Below, one piece after another: positions 6,338 to 14,826 of a stretch of DNA of 18,338 nt. Under the pieces are notes generated by a model that saw only the letters and a program-made list of their open reading frames with translations, was not told where the DNA came from and made no database searches. How positions within the stretch are numbered: the first letter of the stretch is position 1; each line of letters opens with the position of its first letter. Source of the DNA: Planctomycetota bacterium (GTDB taxonomy: Bacteria > Planctomycetota > Phycisphaerae > UBA1845); the NCBI GenBank assembly GCA_024277835.1, contig JAJRUK010000248.1:1-18338 (forward strand), in the 5' to 3' direction. The position numbers and the translations under genes are program-made.

Positions 6338-7387
6338 ATGCCTCGCAACACGGTTGGAAATATGTTTCGAAAGTTCGCATCATTCAAAGCCACACCAACT
6401 CTTGGCGGCATGCGTATCATACCAACGAAGAATGAGCCTCCCGGCGACCTGCCGAGTTTCTTCCCGTGGTCAGAGCTAAGCGGACGCGGAATATTTTGGT
6501 TTCCTACGGACGAGGATGGAGAGCCGCAGCGTTGCGCAGGAAAACCGATTCGCATCACAACGATGGACGATCGTGCGAAACGCGTGGCGACAAGGTTGCA
6601 GCGAAGGTGGGCGTCGCACGCAATTCAAAACGGCAGCCTCCGTGTCACCGAGCGGTTTGAAGATACCAGAGCCGCTGGCCTCCTACTTCTTCTAGGTGCA
6701 GCCTCTTTCGCTGTCGCTTTTCCAGCAAATATTCTGATGCCGTATCTGAAATTCCGCGGCAGTGACGTGGGGAGGGAAATGTCATCAGAGTCCCAGGTTC
6801 TCATGGGGTGCATAGTTGTCTTGGCGTTCCTTATGGCGTGCATGTCCGCTGGATTGTCCCTTTACCTAGCGAGAATATCGTTCCATGCCGACCGGGTCAC
6901 GAAGGGCACCTTCACTGCAACCGGAATCGACGCGACCCTCGCCTCGGGCGAGAGCGAGTCACTCAAATGGGACCAAATCGAGTCAGTCATGAAGCGTTTA
7001 ATCGAGTTTCGGTTCGTAGGGATGCGCCGACTGTTTTTCTTCCCACCTACGCGTCGCACCCAGATGATCCTCGCCGAAGTCGCGCTTCGTTTCGCAAAGA
7101 AGTCGATCGACCGAGAAGATCGGGACAACAAAGCTGCGAGATTCCGCCTAGCAGTAATCACGGTGATCGGAGCGATAACGGCGGCATACGTTGGGAACCG
7201 GTACGCCGTTCCAGACGACGACCGACATCTCGGCACAACGGGACCTCTAATCCTTATCCTAGTTGGAACACTCGGTATCATTAGCTTGAGCGACATACCG
7301 AAGCCCATTGAGAAATGGTACTACGCGAAGGTGCGCGCGTGTGAACGTCGCAAGAAATTGAAAACCACACAGGTCACACAACGCTAG
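6338..7387 (+). CDS. Unrecognised membrane protein with a PH-like segment
   Basis: I do not recognise the family. The 349-residue frame has about 105 soluble residues, then four predicted membrane helices: 'AGLLLLLGAASFAVAF' (about 112), 'GCIVVLAFLMACMSAG' (about 157), 'LAVITVIGAITAAYVG' (about 269) and 'LILILVGTLGIISL' (about 305), and a basic tail. Between helices two and three is about 75 residues of beta-like sequence, 'TATGIDATLASGESESLKW', with W-D-Q-I just after. This resembles the strand-then-'W-x-x-I' pattern of bacterial PH-like/YcxB domains. Start choice is uncertain: ATGs at 6338, 6362 and 6410 are all in frame and none has a strong ribosome binding site. Codon use seems less biased than in neighbours. 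It is divergent from the ABM gene and convergent with the sugar transferase. Confidence 0.65.
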   Translation: MPRNTVGNMFRKFASFKATPTLGGMRIIPTKNEPPGDLPSFFPWSELSGRGIFWFPTDEDGEPQRCAGKPIRITTMDDRAKRVATRLQRRWASHAIQNGSLRVTERFEDTRAAGLLLLLGAASFAVAFPANILMPYLKFRGSDVGREMSSESQVLMGCIVVLAFLMACMSAGLSLYLARISFHADRVTKGTFTATGIDATLASGESESLKWDQIESVMKRLIEFRFVGMRRLFFFPPTRRTQMILAEVALRFAKKSIDREDRDNKAARFRLAVITVIGAITAAYVGNRYAVPDDDRHLGTTGPLILILVGTLGIISLSDIPKPIEKWYYAKVRACERRKKLKTTQVTQR

Positions 7388-7447
7388 CCGGTTCGCCCCG
7401 TAGGTCTAGTCATCGACCGGCATTCACGTACATAAATACTCGCACGT

Positions 7448-8128
7448 TCACGAATCTTCGCCCACCGTTACATATCCATCCGGCACCGCAACGTATGCGG
7501 CAAACGGGCTCTCTGCAAATGGCTTCGTCATCCCGTGCTCGCCGGCGAAGACGACTAGCATCGTCCGCAACAGAATATGAACATCCAGCGCGAAGCTACA
7601 TCGCCGCACATATGCAATGTCATACAAAATCCGCTCATCCCACGAGACCATCGCGTTTCCGTACACCTGCGCGAGTCCTGAAATCCCCGGTCTTGCAAGA
7701 AGTCGCTGACGCCGAAAATCGTCGTACGCTTCCACTTGGTCCATCAGCGTCGGACGCGGACCCACCAGAGACATCTCGCCGCGAACCACGTTGAAGAGTT
7801 GCGGAAGCTCATCGATTTTGGTGCGGCGCAACAACCGACCCAGCGAAGTAATCTCGGGATGATCCAGCGGCACGAGTTCTTTCGGATCGGGTTTGCGACC
7901 GCCCCGCATCGTCCGAAACTTGGTTAAACGAAAGCGGACGCCACCCCGCCCGCCGCGATCCTGCGTGAAAAAGACCGGCCCGCGACTCGACAGCTTCACA
8001 AGAATCGCCGTAACCACAAAAAGCGGCGACAGAACGATCAAGAGCAACAGCGAAGTCACTAAGTCGAACCAGCGCTTCAACCCGCTCGCCCAAAGCGTCT
8101 TTGAAATCTCACCCAATCGGTCAGCCAT
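7448..8128 (-). CDS. Small phosphoglycosyl transferase (bacterial sugar transferase, WcaJ/PglC-like)
   Basis: This family starts glycan assembly by moving a sugar phosphate from a UDP-sugar to undecaprenyl phosphate in the inner membrane. At 226 residues it is the short, monotopic form without the extra N-terminal helices of WcaJ. Visible features are the re-entrant hydrophobic helix (about 22-45), 'LTKFRTM' (68-74), the catalytic Asp-Glu pair (D106-E107) in 'TKIDELPQLFNVVRGEMS', and 'LVGPRP'. The start is the ATG at 8128; a TTG directly before it would add one residue. The ribosome binding site is weak. The sugar is unknown. The gene stands alone, without glycosyltransferases beside it. Confidence 0.92.
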   Translation of the reverse strand: MADRLGEISKTLWASGLKRWFDLVTSLLLLIVLSPLFVVTAILVKLSSRGPVFFTQDRGGRGGVRFRLTKFRTMRGGRKPDPKELVPLDHPEITSLGRLLRRTKIDELPQLFNVVRGEMSLVGPRPTLMDQVEAYDDFRRQRLLARPGISGLAQVYGNAMVSWDERILYDIAYVRRCSFALDVHILLRTMLVVFAGEHGMTKPFAESPFAAYVAVPDGYVTVGEDS

Positions 8129-8282
8129 CAAAACGTCCGTAACAAAGTCCCGGTGAGAATCCTCTCAAGCGCTCGCACCGCAAGACGTGGGGTCAATCAT
8201 ACCTGCGCATACCCGCGTCCCAACGTCTACGAGAAACATCGGACCAACCCCCGCCGCTAAACCTGTCCAACCGCCCGAGCAT

Positions 8283-8311
8283 TGGACACGACCCCATCAG
8301 ACCGCTATCGT
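8283..8311 (+). promoter_or_regulatory. Possible promoter for the cdsA-phoH cluster
   Basis: TGGACA (8283-8288, five of six to TTGACA) and TATCGT (8306-8311, four of six to TATAAT) are separated by exactly 17 bases. They lie about 50 bases before the chosen cdsA start in the gap that also separates the divergent sugar transferase. The match is moderate. Confidence 0.3.
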
Positions 8312-8360
8312 CCCCACCATTCGCGTCTGCAGTACCTTAGTTTCGGAGCATCGCCAGCAT

Positions 8361-9407
8361 ATGTTCGGAAGGATGGCCCAAAGAATCGCCTACGGAGCAC
8401 TGGCGATCGCTTCCGTCGTCGGGCTGTTCCTCGCGGACGCCGAAATCGCAGCATGGGCAGCTGGCGAAGCAGCCCCCCTCTCAGAAATTCTCGGCGACGC
8501 ACCCGCGAACTCTCCGATCCTTCGACTGCTGAGTCGCGGAAACCTCATTCCGCTCCTCATCCTTGCCGCGGTGTTACGGGCGTCCGCAGAACTCATGTCG
8601 CTGTTCGAGGCGACCGGAGCGAAGCCCAACCGGTGTTTTGCCTATCTCATGGTGGCTGCCCTCGCCGCTGCGCCGTGGTTTTCCGCCGCTGGCTGGCTTG
8701 GCTCGGACGTCGCCTCTCAGGAAGGGCTGTATTGGCCACTGGTCCTGATGATCGTCGGCACGCTCGGCGCGGCGGTGTTACACGTCCTTCGCGGCAAACC
8801 GGAAGGCACGTTCCGCGACGTCGGGTCCACCGTCTTCGTCATTGTTTATCTCGGATTCTTGGGGTCATTCGCGTTGCAGATTCGATCCGGGGCTGACGTC
8901 CCCCAGCAGACAGGCGTCTGGTTCCTCCTCGTCACGGTCCTCGTCACGAAAGCCGCCGACATCGGAGCTTATTTCACAGGCACGGCCATCGGGCGAACCA
9001 AGCTCTGCCCGAACATCAGCCCGGCGAAATCCGTCGAAGGGCTGATCGGAGGCCTGGCGACGAGCATCGCCGTCGCGACCCTTTTCGCCGCCTCGCATTC
9101 GATCGCCCTTTGGGCAGGCACATATGAGAACCTCATCGCGTTCACCAGCGAACTCTCCCGATTCTTCGTCCACAACGATGGCACACAGTCCGTCCGATGG
9201 GTCGCGGTTATCATTTTCGGACTCTGCGTGTCGGCTGCGGGGCAATTTGGTGATTTATTCGAATCTTGCTTGAAAAGGGACGCTGGAGCTAAAGATTCGG
9301 GCAACCTCATACCGCAATATGGGGGTATACTAGACTTGATCGATAGTCCTGTTCTGTCGCTGCCGGTAGCCTGGTTCTTTTTGACCGCCGTTTGGTCAAT
9401 CGGTTAG
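8361..9407 (+). CDS. cdsA: Phosphatidate cytidylyltransferase (CDP-diacylglycerol synthase)
   Basis: CdsA condenses CTP and phosphatidic acid to CDP-diacylglycerol in the inner membrane, the branch point of phospholipid synthesis. The 348-residue protein has many hydrophobic helices, then 'ADIGAYFTGTAIGRTKL' and 'ISPAKSVEGLIGG', both typical of the family, and the C-terminal signature 'GDLFESCLKRDAGAKDSG' followed by 'LIPQYGGILDLIDS'. In that signature the usual 'HGG' and 'DR' read 'YGG' and 'DL'. The ATG at 8361 is chosen because membrane-type sequence begins there. The frame is open back to 8187, but that part is proline-rich and unlike CdsA. A CGGAG lies 12 bases upstream; an ATG at 8373 is also possible. 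It heads the plus-strand cluster. Confidence 0.93.
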   Translation: MFGRMAQRIAYGALAIASVVGLFLADAEIAAWAAGEAAPLSEILGDAPANSPILRLLSRGNLIPLLILAAVLRASAELMSLFEATGAKPNRCFAYLMVAALAAAPWFSAAGWLGSDVASQEGLYWPLVLMIVGTLGAAVLHVLRGKPEGTFRDVGSTVFVIVYLGFLGSFALQIRSGADVPQQTGVWFLLVTVLVTKAADIGAYFTGTAIGRTKLCPNISPAKSVEGLIGGLATSIAVATLFAASHSIALWAGTYENLIAFTSELSRFFVHNDGTQSVRWVAVIIFGLCVSAAGQFGDLFESCLKRDAGAKDSGNLIPQYGGILDLIDSPVLSLPVAWFFLTAVWSIG

Positions 9408-9451
9408 CATGGCGACGCGGGCGGGGCGTTAAAAGTGGGGCAACTGCGGGG

Positions 9452-10429
9452 GTGTCAGGGCGAGTCACGCCGCGACACGATTCCGCGACGAAAGACTTGG
9501 ACATTCACATAACGATAGAAGACCCGACCCGGCGCGGAACCCTCTACGGAAACTCAGACCACAACCTCCGCCTCATCCGCACCGCATTCGATGTTAAGCT
9601 ATCCGCACGCGACGGCACGTTGCACATCAGCGGCAGAAGCAGCGCAGCCAAACGCGCCGCCCAAGTATTTGAAGAGTTGCAATCAACGCTGCGCAATCGG
9701 GCGGACCTCCCGGAAGACCTCGTTCACGACGCCATCGACCGCGCGAAGAGAAACGGCGTCTCGCCCGAGGGCGGCGCTGTCGAAGTTTTCCTATCGAACA
9801 CAACGATCAGCCCGCGGACCGATGGCCAACGTCAGTACATGGACGCCATCCTCGAAAGCGACCTCACCTTTTGCCTTGGCCCCGCCGGGACGGGCAAGAC
9901 TTTTCTTGCGGTTGCGGTCGCACTCTCGATGCTCAAGTCCGGAAAGATTAAACGCATCGTACTCGCGCGACCCGCCGTCGAAGCTGGCGAAAAACTTGGC
10001 TACTTGCCGGGCGACCTCCAGGCCAAGGTCAACCCGTACCTCCGCCCCATCTTCGACGCCATGCACGACATGATGTCCTACGAGCAGATTAAACGGTTCA
10101 TGCAAAACGACGTAATCGAGGTCGTCCCACTTGCGTTTATGCGAGGGCGAACCCTGAACAACGCAGTCATCATCCTTGACGAAGCCCAAAACGCGACCAT
10201 CTCGCAGATGATGATGTTCCTCACGCGCCTCGGTCAGCGCGGAAAAATGATCGTTACCGGCGACGACAGCCAAAGCGATCTCGAATCAGACAAGACCAGC
10301 GGGTTAATCGACGCCGTCACGCGCCTCGAACCCGTTACCGGTGTCCGCGTTATCAGACTTGATAGAGCCGATATCGTTCGGCACCCCCTCGTACAAGATA
10401 TCGTCGCCGCCTATGGAAAAGAGAAATGA
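9452..10429 (+). CDS. phoH: PhoH family ATPase (YbeZ-like)
   Basis: This is an RNA-associated P-loop ATPase, partner of the YbeY ribonuclease in ribosome maturation. With the GTG start at 9452 the length is 325 residues, between B. subtilis PhoH and E. coli YbeZ. Motifs are an N-terminal KH-like region ('LIRTAFDVKLSARDGTLHISG'), Walker A 'GPAGTGKT' (143-150), 'ARPAVEAGEKLGYLPGDL', Walker B 'AVIILDEAQN' (D243-E244) and 'VTGDDSQSDLE'. A TTG at 9392 in the same frame would overlap cdsA by 16 bases and add 20 residues rich in Gly/Arg. GTG is preferred because of a G-rich site upstream, but this is not certain. The gene follows cdsA closely, and a 150-base gap with no convincing gene separates it from the next. 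Confidence 0.93.
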   Translation: MSGRVTPRHDSATKDLDIHITIEDPTRRGTLYGNSDHNLRLIRTAFDVKLSARDGTLHISGRSSAAKRAAQVFEELQSTLRNRADLPEDLVHDAIDRAKRNGVSPEGGAVEVFLSNTTISPRTDGQRQYMDAILESDLTFCLGPAGTGKTFLAVAVALSMLKSGKIKRIVLARPAVEAGEKLGYLPGDLQAKVNPYLRPIFDAMHDMMSYEQIKRFMQNDVIEVVPLAFMRGRTLNNAVIILDEAQNATISQMMMFLTRLGQRGKMIVTGDDSQSDLESDKTSGLIDAVTRLEPVTGVRVIRLDRADIVRHPLVQDIVAAYGKEK

Positions 10430-10579
10430 AAAGTCCGATAATTGCCTGTTGGCACCGGGCGCTCATCGAAATCGCCGTTTTCGGTTCCGCGGGCCGATGC
10501 AACACGCCGATAGGCGCTACCTGTATGGATGCAGTAGTCAGGATGACCACGGTCATAGGTCAGAAATCGCTTTAAGACG

Positions 10580-12901
10580 ATGTTGGGCTTTCTACTAAAA
10601 CGACGCGGGCAACGAAAACCGCTTTTGGAGGCGAAGGCCGCAAGTCGCAGCCTCTCTGCGCGGTTCATTGCGACCGCCTTCACGCCTCGTACGCTGACCG
10701 GGGCGACGTTCCTCGTTGCGGTTGTCGCTATCGCGCTCTTCAAAGAGTCCGGCGTGAACTACGTCGTGGGTCAGCGAATCGAACAGCCCATCTACGCCAA
10801 GGTCGACTTCAGCGTCCCCGACCCGCTGCACACTAAGTCCGACCGAGAAGCGGCCCGCGCCAAGACACCCAGTTACTACAAACTGACCGACACCGCGCTG
10901 ACGTACGACCGCATTCGCGCAGACCTCATGCGACTTTACCAGATGGCAGTCGAAGCGGATTCGTATGAGGCGTTCGCCACCGCGCTCAGCGACGCGAAGT
11001 GGCCCGCCGATCAGAGAGCGTACGACCGCCTGCGCGCGCTCATTGACCTTCCCAACGACGAAGGCAGGAAAAAGTACCAGGGGTGGATCAACAAGCTCCC
11101 GCTAGAAGACCAGCACATCGTGCAGAACCTCTCCGGTGAAGCGCGCGACCCGCAAAGTCTCGCCGATTTTATTAACCTGACCTCCACCGGCGAAAAAGCG
11201 ACCACAGTCAAGATGTCGCACGCCGAGTTGATCCCGCAGAATAACGAACGCGCGCTTCAGGGCATTGCCAGCTTTCTCGCAAGGCGATTGCCCGCCTTTG
11301 AGCTGCGCCCGACGGTCGAAGCGATCGTCCTTGCGACCTTCAGCGAACAACCGACCATCATCTTCGATCAAGAACGCACGCAGACCGCTATGCAGGAAGC
11401 GGCTGACCAGACGCCCGAAGCCATCGCCACCTACGAGGCGGGTCTAGCGTTCATCGCGCCTGGAATCATCGGGACCAAAGAATATCAACTGCTCCTCGCC
11501 CATCACGATGCCCACCAGGCATTCATGGGCCAGGACACTCCGCAAGCGAGCGAACTGCGACGCGAGTGGCTTCTCCATCAGGTCGGCATGGTCGTCCTTG
11601 TCCTCACGTTGGCCATCGGTCTGCTCGCCTATGTCAGCACCTACGAGCTTGGCATCTACACCGATCGAAGACGAACCCTCGCGTTTTTCGCCCTCATCTT
11701 TGCGACCGTCTTCACTGTCGCCATCGTTGACGCCCGCGTGCCGGGCTACCCCGAACTCATACTCGTCCCGTGTCTGACGCTGGTCATGACGCTCGGGATC
11801 GTCTTTCGACGCCGTTTCGCGCTTGGGGCGGCGTGCATCACGTCACTGCTCGCGGGCGTCCTCGCCGACGGATCGCTGACTCTTCTGTTGGTCGTACTTA
11901 CCGGCGTCGCAGCGGCTGCGTACCAACTCGACGACGTTCGATCGCGCACAAAGCTCATCCGCATGGGCGCAATCACCGCAGCCATCGTCTTTCTCACGAC
12001 TGCCGCCGCCAACCTGCTCGAAAATCAAACGCTCGCCCATGCGCTCGAACGATCGATCTTCAGCGCGGTCGGAACCTTGATTTCCGCCTTCGTTGTCTCC
12101 GGCATGTTGCCGTTCATTGAAGCAGCCTTTAACGCAGCCACCTCGCTCGCGCTATTGGAATGGCGAGACCCCACCAAACCGCTTCTGCAACTTCTCGCGC
12201 GCGAAGCGCCAGGCACGTACAACCACTCGCTCGTCATCGGAACCATGGCAGAAGCTGCCTGCGAGAAAATTGGAGCGAACGGACTCCTCGCACAGGTCGG
12301 TGCGCTCTATCACGACATCGGGAAAATTCACCGACCCGGATACTTCGCCGAAAACCATGAGGGTCGCATCAGTCGCCACGAAAACCTCGCGCCAACGATG
12401 AGCTTGCTCATTATCCTCGGGCACGTTAAAGACGGTCTCGACCTCGCAAAACAGTACAAACTACCTAAGGTGCTCCGCCGGTTCATCGCCGAACACCACG
12501 GAACCACCGTCGTGCGATACTTCCACCGCGCCGCGAGCGACAAACAGGTCGCCAGCGGTAAGCACGACCGCCAGGTCGCAGAGGCAGACTTCCGCTACGG
12601 CGGACCCAAACCACGAACCAAAGAATCCGCCGTTCTCATGCTGTGCGACGGCATCGAAGGTGCGGTTCGCGCTCTTGCGGACCCATCCGTCGGGCGCATC
12701 GAGGGCGTCGTGCAACAGATCGTGTCCGACCGACTCAACGACGGTCAATTCGACGAATGCGACATCACCCTTCGCGAGATTCGCGTCGTCGAAGGATCGC
12801 TGGTCAAAACACTTTGCAGTGTTTACCATGGCCGCGTCGCTTACCCCAAGGCGCAAAAAGAAACCGAACAGCAAAAGCAGCCAGCAAGGATGAGCGGGTA
12901 G
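10580..12901 (+). CDS. 7TM-HD domain phosphohydrolase (PgpH-like)
   Basis: The 773-residue protein has the full 7TMR-HDED layout: a short cytoplasmic tail, one helix (about 40-55), a large extracytoplasmic region (about 56-330), a block of membrane helices (about 333-518) and a C-terminal HD domain. Metal-site motifs are H549 in 'TYNHSLVIG', H578-D579 in 'LYHDIGKIH' and the later 'AEHHGTT' and 'CDGIEGAVR'. In Listeria the homologue PgpH hydrolyses cyclic di-AMP. That activity is family-based here, and no di-adenylate cyclase is in the window. The ATG at 10580 is the only in-frame start after an upstream stop; the ribosome binding site is weak. Lying between phoH and ybeY matches the Gram-positive gene order. 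ybeY follows after six bases, so the two are probably translated from one message. Confidence 0.93.
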   Translation: MLGFLLKRRGQRKPLLEAKAASRSLSARFIATAFTPRTLTGATFLVAVVAIALFKESGVNYVVGQRIEQPIYAKVDFSVPDPLHTKSDREAARAKTPSYYKLTDTALTYDRIRADLMRLYQMAVEADSYEAFATALSDAKWPADQRAYDRLRALIDLPNDEGRKKYQGWINKLPLEDQHIVQNLSGEARDPQSLADFINLTSTGEKATTVKMSHAELIPQNNERALQGIASFLARRLPAFELRPTVEAIVLATFSEQPTIIFDQERTQTAMQEAADQTPEAIATYEAGLAFIAPGIIGTKEYQLLLAHHDAHQAFMGQDTPQASELRREWLLHQVGMVVLVLTLAIGLLAYVSTYELGIYTDRRRTLAFFALIFATVFTVAIVDARVPGYPELILVPCLTLVMTLGIVFRRRFALGAACITSLLAGVLADGSLTLLLVVLTGVAAAAYQLDDVRSRTKLIRMGAITAAIVFLTTAAANLLENQTLAHALERSIFSAVGTLISAFVVSGMLPFIEAAFNAATSLALLEWRDPTKPLLQLLAREAPGTYNHSLVIGTMAEAACEKIGANGLLAQVGALYHDIGKIHRPGYFAENHEGRISRHENLAPTMSLLIILGHVKDGLDLAKQYKLPKVLRRFIAEHHGTTVVRYFHRAASDKQVASGKHDRQVAEADFRYGGPKPRTKESAVLMLCDGIEGAVRALADPSVGRIEGVVQQIVSDRLNDGQFDECDITLREIRVVEGSLVKTLCSVYHGRVAYPKAQKETEQQKQPARMSG

Positions 12902-12907
12902 CGCAAC

Positions 12908-13405
12908 ATGACAATGCCATCGCCCATCGAAGACGAACCTCCGCTCCAAATCACCTTCACGCATCTCCACGAAGGTGCGAAGGCTTGCGAAACGACCCTG
13001 CGCCGCACCGCTGACGCAACACTGAGCAACCAGAACATCGACCGCGCAAACATCAACATCGCCATCGTCTGCGATGATGAAATCGCCCTACTCAACGAAA
13101 AACATCTGAACCACAAGGGTCCGACCGACGTCCTGAGCTTCAATCTCTCGGGCGGCGGCGACAGCACGCTCGAGGGCGAGCTTGTCGTCTCCTTCGACAC
13201 AGCCAAGCGCGAAGCGGATCGGCGAGATCACACCGTCGAGGCGGAACTCTCGCTCTACATCGCCCACGGTCTCCTTCACCTGATCGGCTTTGACGACGCA
13301 ACCGAAGAACAAGCGAACAAGATGCACAAAATCGAAGACACGATCCTCACATCAATTGGATTGCAAGCGATTTATAGTACCAGTGACAGGTTGGAAACTC
13401 AGTAG
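12908..13405 (+). CDS. ybeY: Endoribonuclease YbeY (rRNA maturation factor)
   Basis: YbeY is a zinc ribonuclease needed for 16S rRNA 3'-end processing and ribosome quality control. The 165-residue protein shows 'GPTDVLSF' and the metal motif 'HGLLHLIGFDD' (H120, H124, D130). The third ligand is His in E. coli YbeY but Asp here. The position of the conserved Arg before the PTDVLSF motif (Arg59 in E. coli) appears to be Leu. Both changes look like lineage variation rather than decay, since the frame is intact and the rest fits. The ATG at 12908 is six bases after the HD-protein stop; a second ATG two codons later is possible. Co-location with phoH and a CorC-like gene repeats the ybeZ-ybeY-ybeX association. 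Confidence 0.94.
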   Translation: MTMPSPIEDEPPLQITFTHLHEGAKACETTLRRTADATLSNQNIDRANINIAIVCDDEIALLNEKHLNHKGPTDVLSFNLSGGGDSTLEGELVVSFDTAKREADRRDHTVEAELSLYIAHGLLHLIGFDDATEEQANKMHKIEDTILTSIGLQAIYSTSDRLETQ

Positions 13406-13534
13406 ATGACAACAACGCCAATCATCAACCTCAACGCCCCTCGAACCATAGCGAAGCGAGCACGCGCCGACCATGCAGATTGGTCTTGCGCGACGCCGAG
13501 AGCAACGAACGTCTGCGAAGAGGCACCGGCGTGA
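13406..13534 (+). CDS. Possible 42-residue small ORF between ybeY and the CorC gene
   Basis: An ATG directly follows the ybeY TAG, and the frame runs 42 codons to a TGA that overlaps the GTG start of the next gene (GTGA). The peptide starts M-T-T-T-P-I-I-N-L-N, then turns Ala/Arg-rich with two Cys, and has no membrane helix or known motif. A GGA lies about ten bases upstream of the ATG. The exact abutment at both ends would suit translational coupling. Codon use is not distinctive, so this may simply be a spacer that happens to be open. Confidence 0.25.
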   Translation: MTTTPIINLNAPRTIAKRARADHADWSCATPRATNVCEEAPA

Positions 13535-14811
13535 GTAGTTGCGGTCTATGGGTCGGACTTGGGTCGATCATTCTATTGCTACTTTCCTCAACGCTGAATC
13601 TCGCGCTGCGCAGACCGTCGCGCGGACGTATCGCCGATGAATTCGAAAACTCAGACAAAGACGGCGCGTTCGAGCGATTCCTCCAAGACCGCCCCGCCTA
13701 TATGCTCTCCACCGCAGTCCTCCGATCGATCTCCGTCGTCGCCCTCCTGCTCTCTGGGGTCTTTGTCTCACTCGGCGAGGGTCAGACCGTCGATACTACG
13801 CAACTTCTCCTCGCAACAAGCGCCGCATGGGTTGCTTTGCTGATTTTCGGCGTCGCGATCCCGTACGCATGGGCCAAGTACGCCGGTGAATGGCTCGTCG
13901 TGAAATGCCTTTGGCTACTCGCCTTTTCGCGACTGATATGCACCCCAATCCTCGCCATTCTCAGCATCTTTGACCCCATCGTGCGACGTCTCGCGGGAGT
14001 CCCCGTGCAAGACCCGACCTCCTTCGCCGACGATCTCGAACAGGAAATTCTCAATGTCGTCTCTGAAGGCGAGTTGCACGGCGCGGTCGACGAAGGCGAA
14101 AAGGAAATGATCGAATCGGTCATCGAACTCGGCGACATGCGCGTCGAGGAGATCATGACTCCCCGCACCGAAGTCATCGCCCTCCCGGTGGAGGCTGACC
14201 TCGATGCGGTCCTCGACCTTATTCGCACGAAAGGGCATTCGCGCATCCCCGTTTACGAAGAGACCATCGATACCGCACTTGGCATCCTCTACGCAAAAGA
14301 CCTGCTAAGAAGAGACCCCGACTCACCGTTTGAACTTCGCAAGCTGATGCGCAAGGCGTTTTACATCCCCGAGTCAAAACCGGTCCCCGATCTGCTGGCT
14401 GAATTAAAAAAACAAAAGGTCCACATGGCCATCGTCTTGGACGAATACGGCGGAACCGCAGGAATCGTCACCCTTGAAGACATCCTCGAAGAACTCGTTG
14501 GCGAACTGGCGGACGAATACGAAACCCCCGAACCGATCGGTATCGAAAAAGTCAACGACACGACCTATGAAATCGATGCCCGCATGAGGATCGACGACCT
14601 CGAAGACGAAATCGATATCGAAATCCCGGACGACAGTGATTATGAAACGATAGGCGGGTTCGTCTTCAGCAAACTCGGTCGAATTCCGCGTGTCGGCGAG
14701 ACTTGTGAGCATGAAAACATCGCCCTGGAAGTCATCGCGGCCGAACCAAGACGCATCACGCGACTCCGCATGACCATCACCCCACAAAACGGCGACGATC
14801 GCGACGAGTAG
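13531..14811 (+). CDS. CBS-domain protein of the HlyC/CorC (hemolysin/YbeX-like) family
   Basis: The 426-residue protein has an N-terminal membrane region of about four helices (first 'LGSIILLLLSS'), a linker ending in 'DEGEKEMIESVIELGDMRVEEIMTPR', a CBS pair (about 209-330) and a C-terminal CorC_HlyC domain ('YEIDARMRIDDLED' to 'RRITRLRM'). CBS pairs bind adenosyl nucleotides; the family is linked to Mg/Co efflux, and soluble YbeX to ribosome maturation. With membrane helices this is the longer CNNM-like form. The GTG at 13531 is chosen because GAGG lies seven bases before it. The frame is open back to a TTG at 13480, which lacks such a site. It closes the plus-strand cluster and converges on the antiporter gene. 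Confidence 0.9.
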   Translation: MSSCGLWVGLGSIILLLLSSTLNLALRRPSRGRIADEFENSDKDGAFERFLQDRPAYMLSTAVLRSISVVALLLSGVFVSLGEGQTVDTTQLLLATSAAWVALLIFGVAIPYAWAKYAGEWLVVKCLWLLAFSRLICTPILAILSIFDPIVRRLAGVPVQDPTSFADDLEQEILNVVSEGELHGAVDEGEKEMIESVIELGDMRVEEIMTPRTEVIALPVEADLDAVLDLIRTKGHSRIPVYEETIDTALGILYAKDLLRRDPDSPFELRKLMRKAFYIPESKPVPDLLAELKKQKVHMAIVLDEYGGTAGIVTLEDILEELVGELADEYETPEPIGIEKVNDTTYEIDARMRIDDLEDEIDIEIPDDSDYETIGGFVFSKLGRIPRVGETCEHENIALEVIAAEPRRITRLRMTITPQNGDDRDE

Positions 14812-14826
14812 CGGACTCTAGCGCAC

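Noticed and set aside
7388..7447. Possible bidirectional terminator (GCCGGT ... ACCGGC) between convergent genes
   Set aside because: Six-base arms with a loop of over 20 bases and no T tract; too weak to call.
8187..8360. N-terminal extension of cdsA
   Set aside because: The stretch is Pro/Thr-rich, unlike any CdsA N terminus, and probably holds the promoter.
10341..10598. Plus-strand frame spanning the phoH-HD gene gap
   Set aside because: It overlaps the end of phoH in another frame, has a Cys/His/Arg-rich shadow-like composition and no ribosome site.
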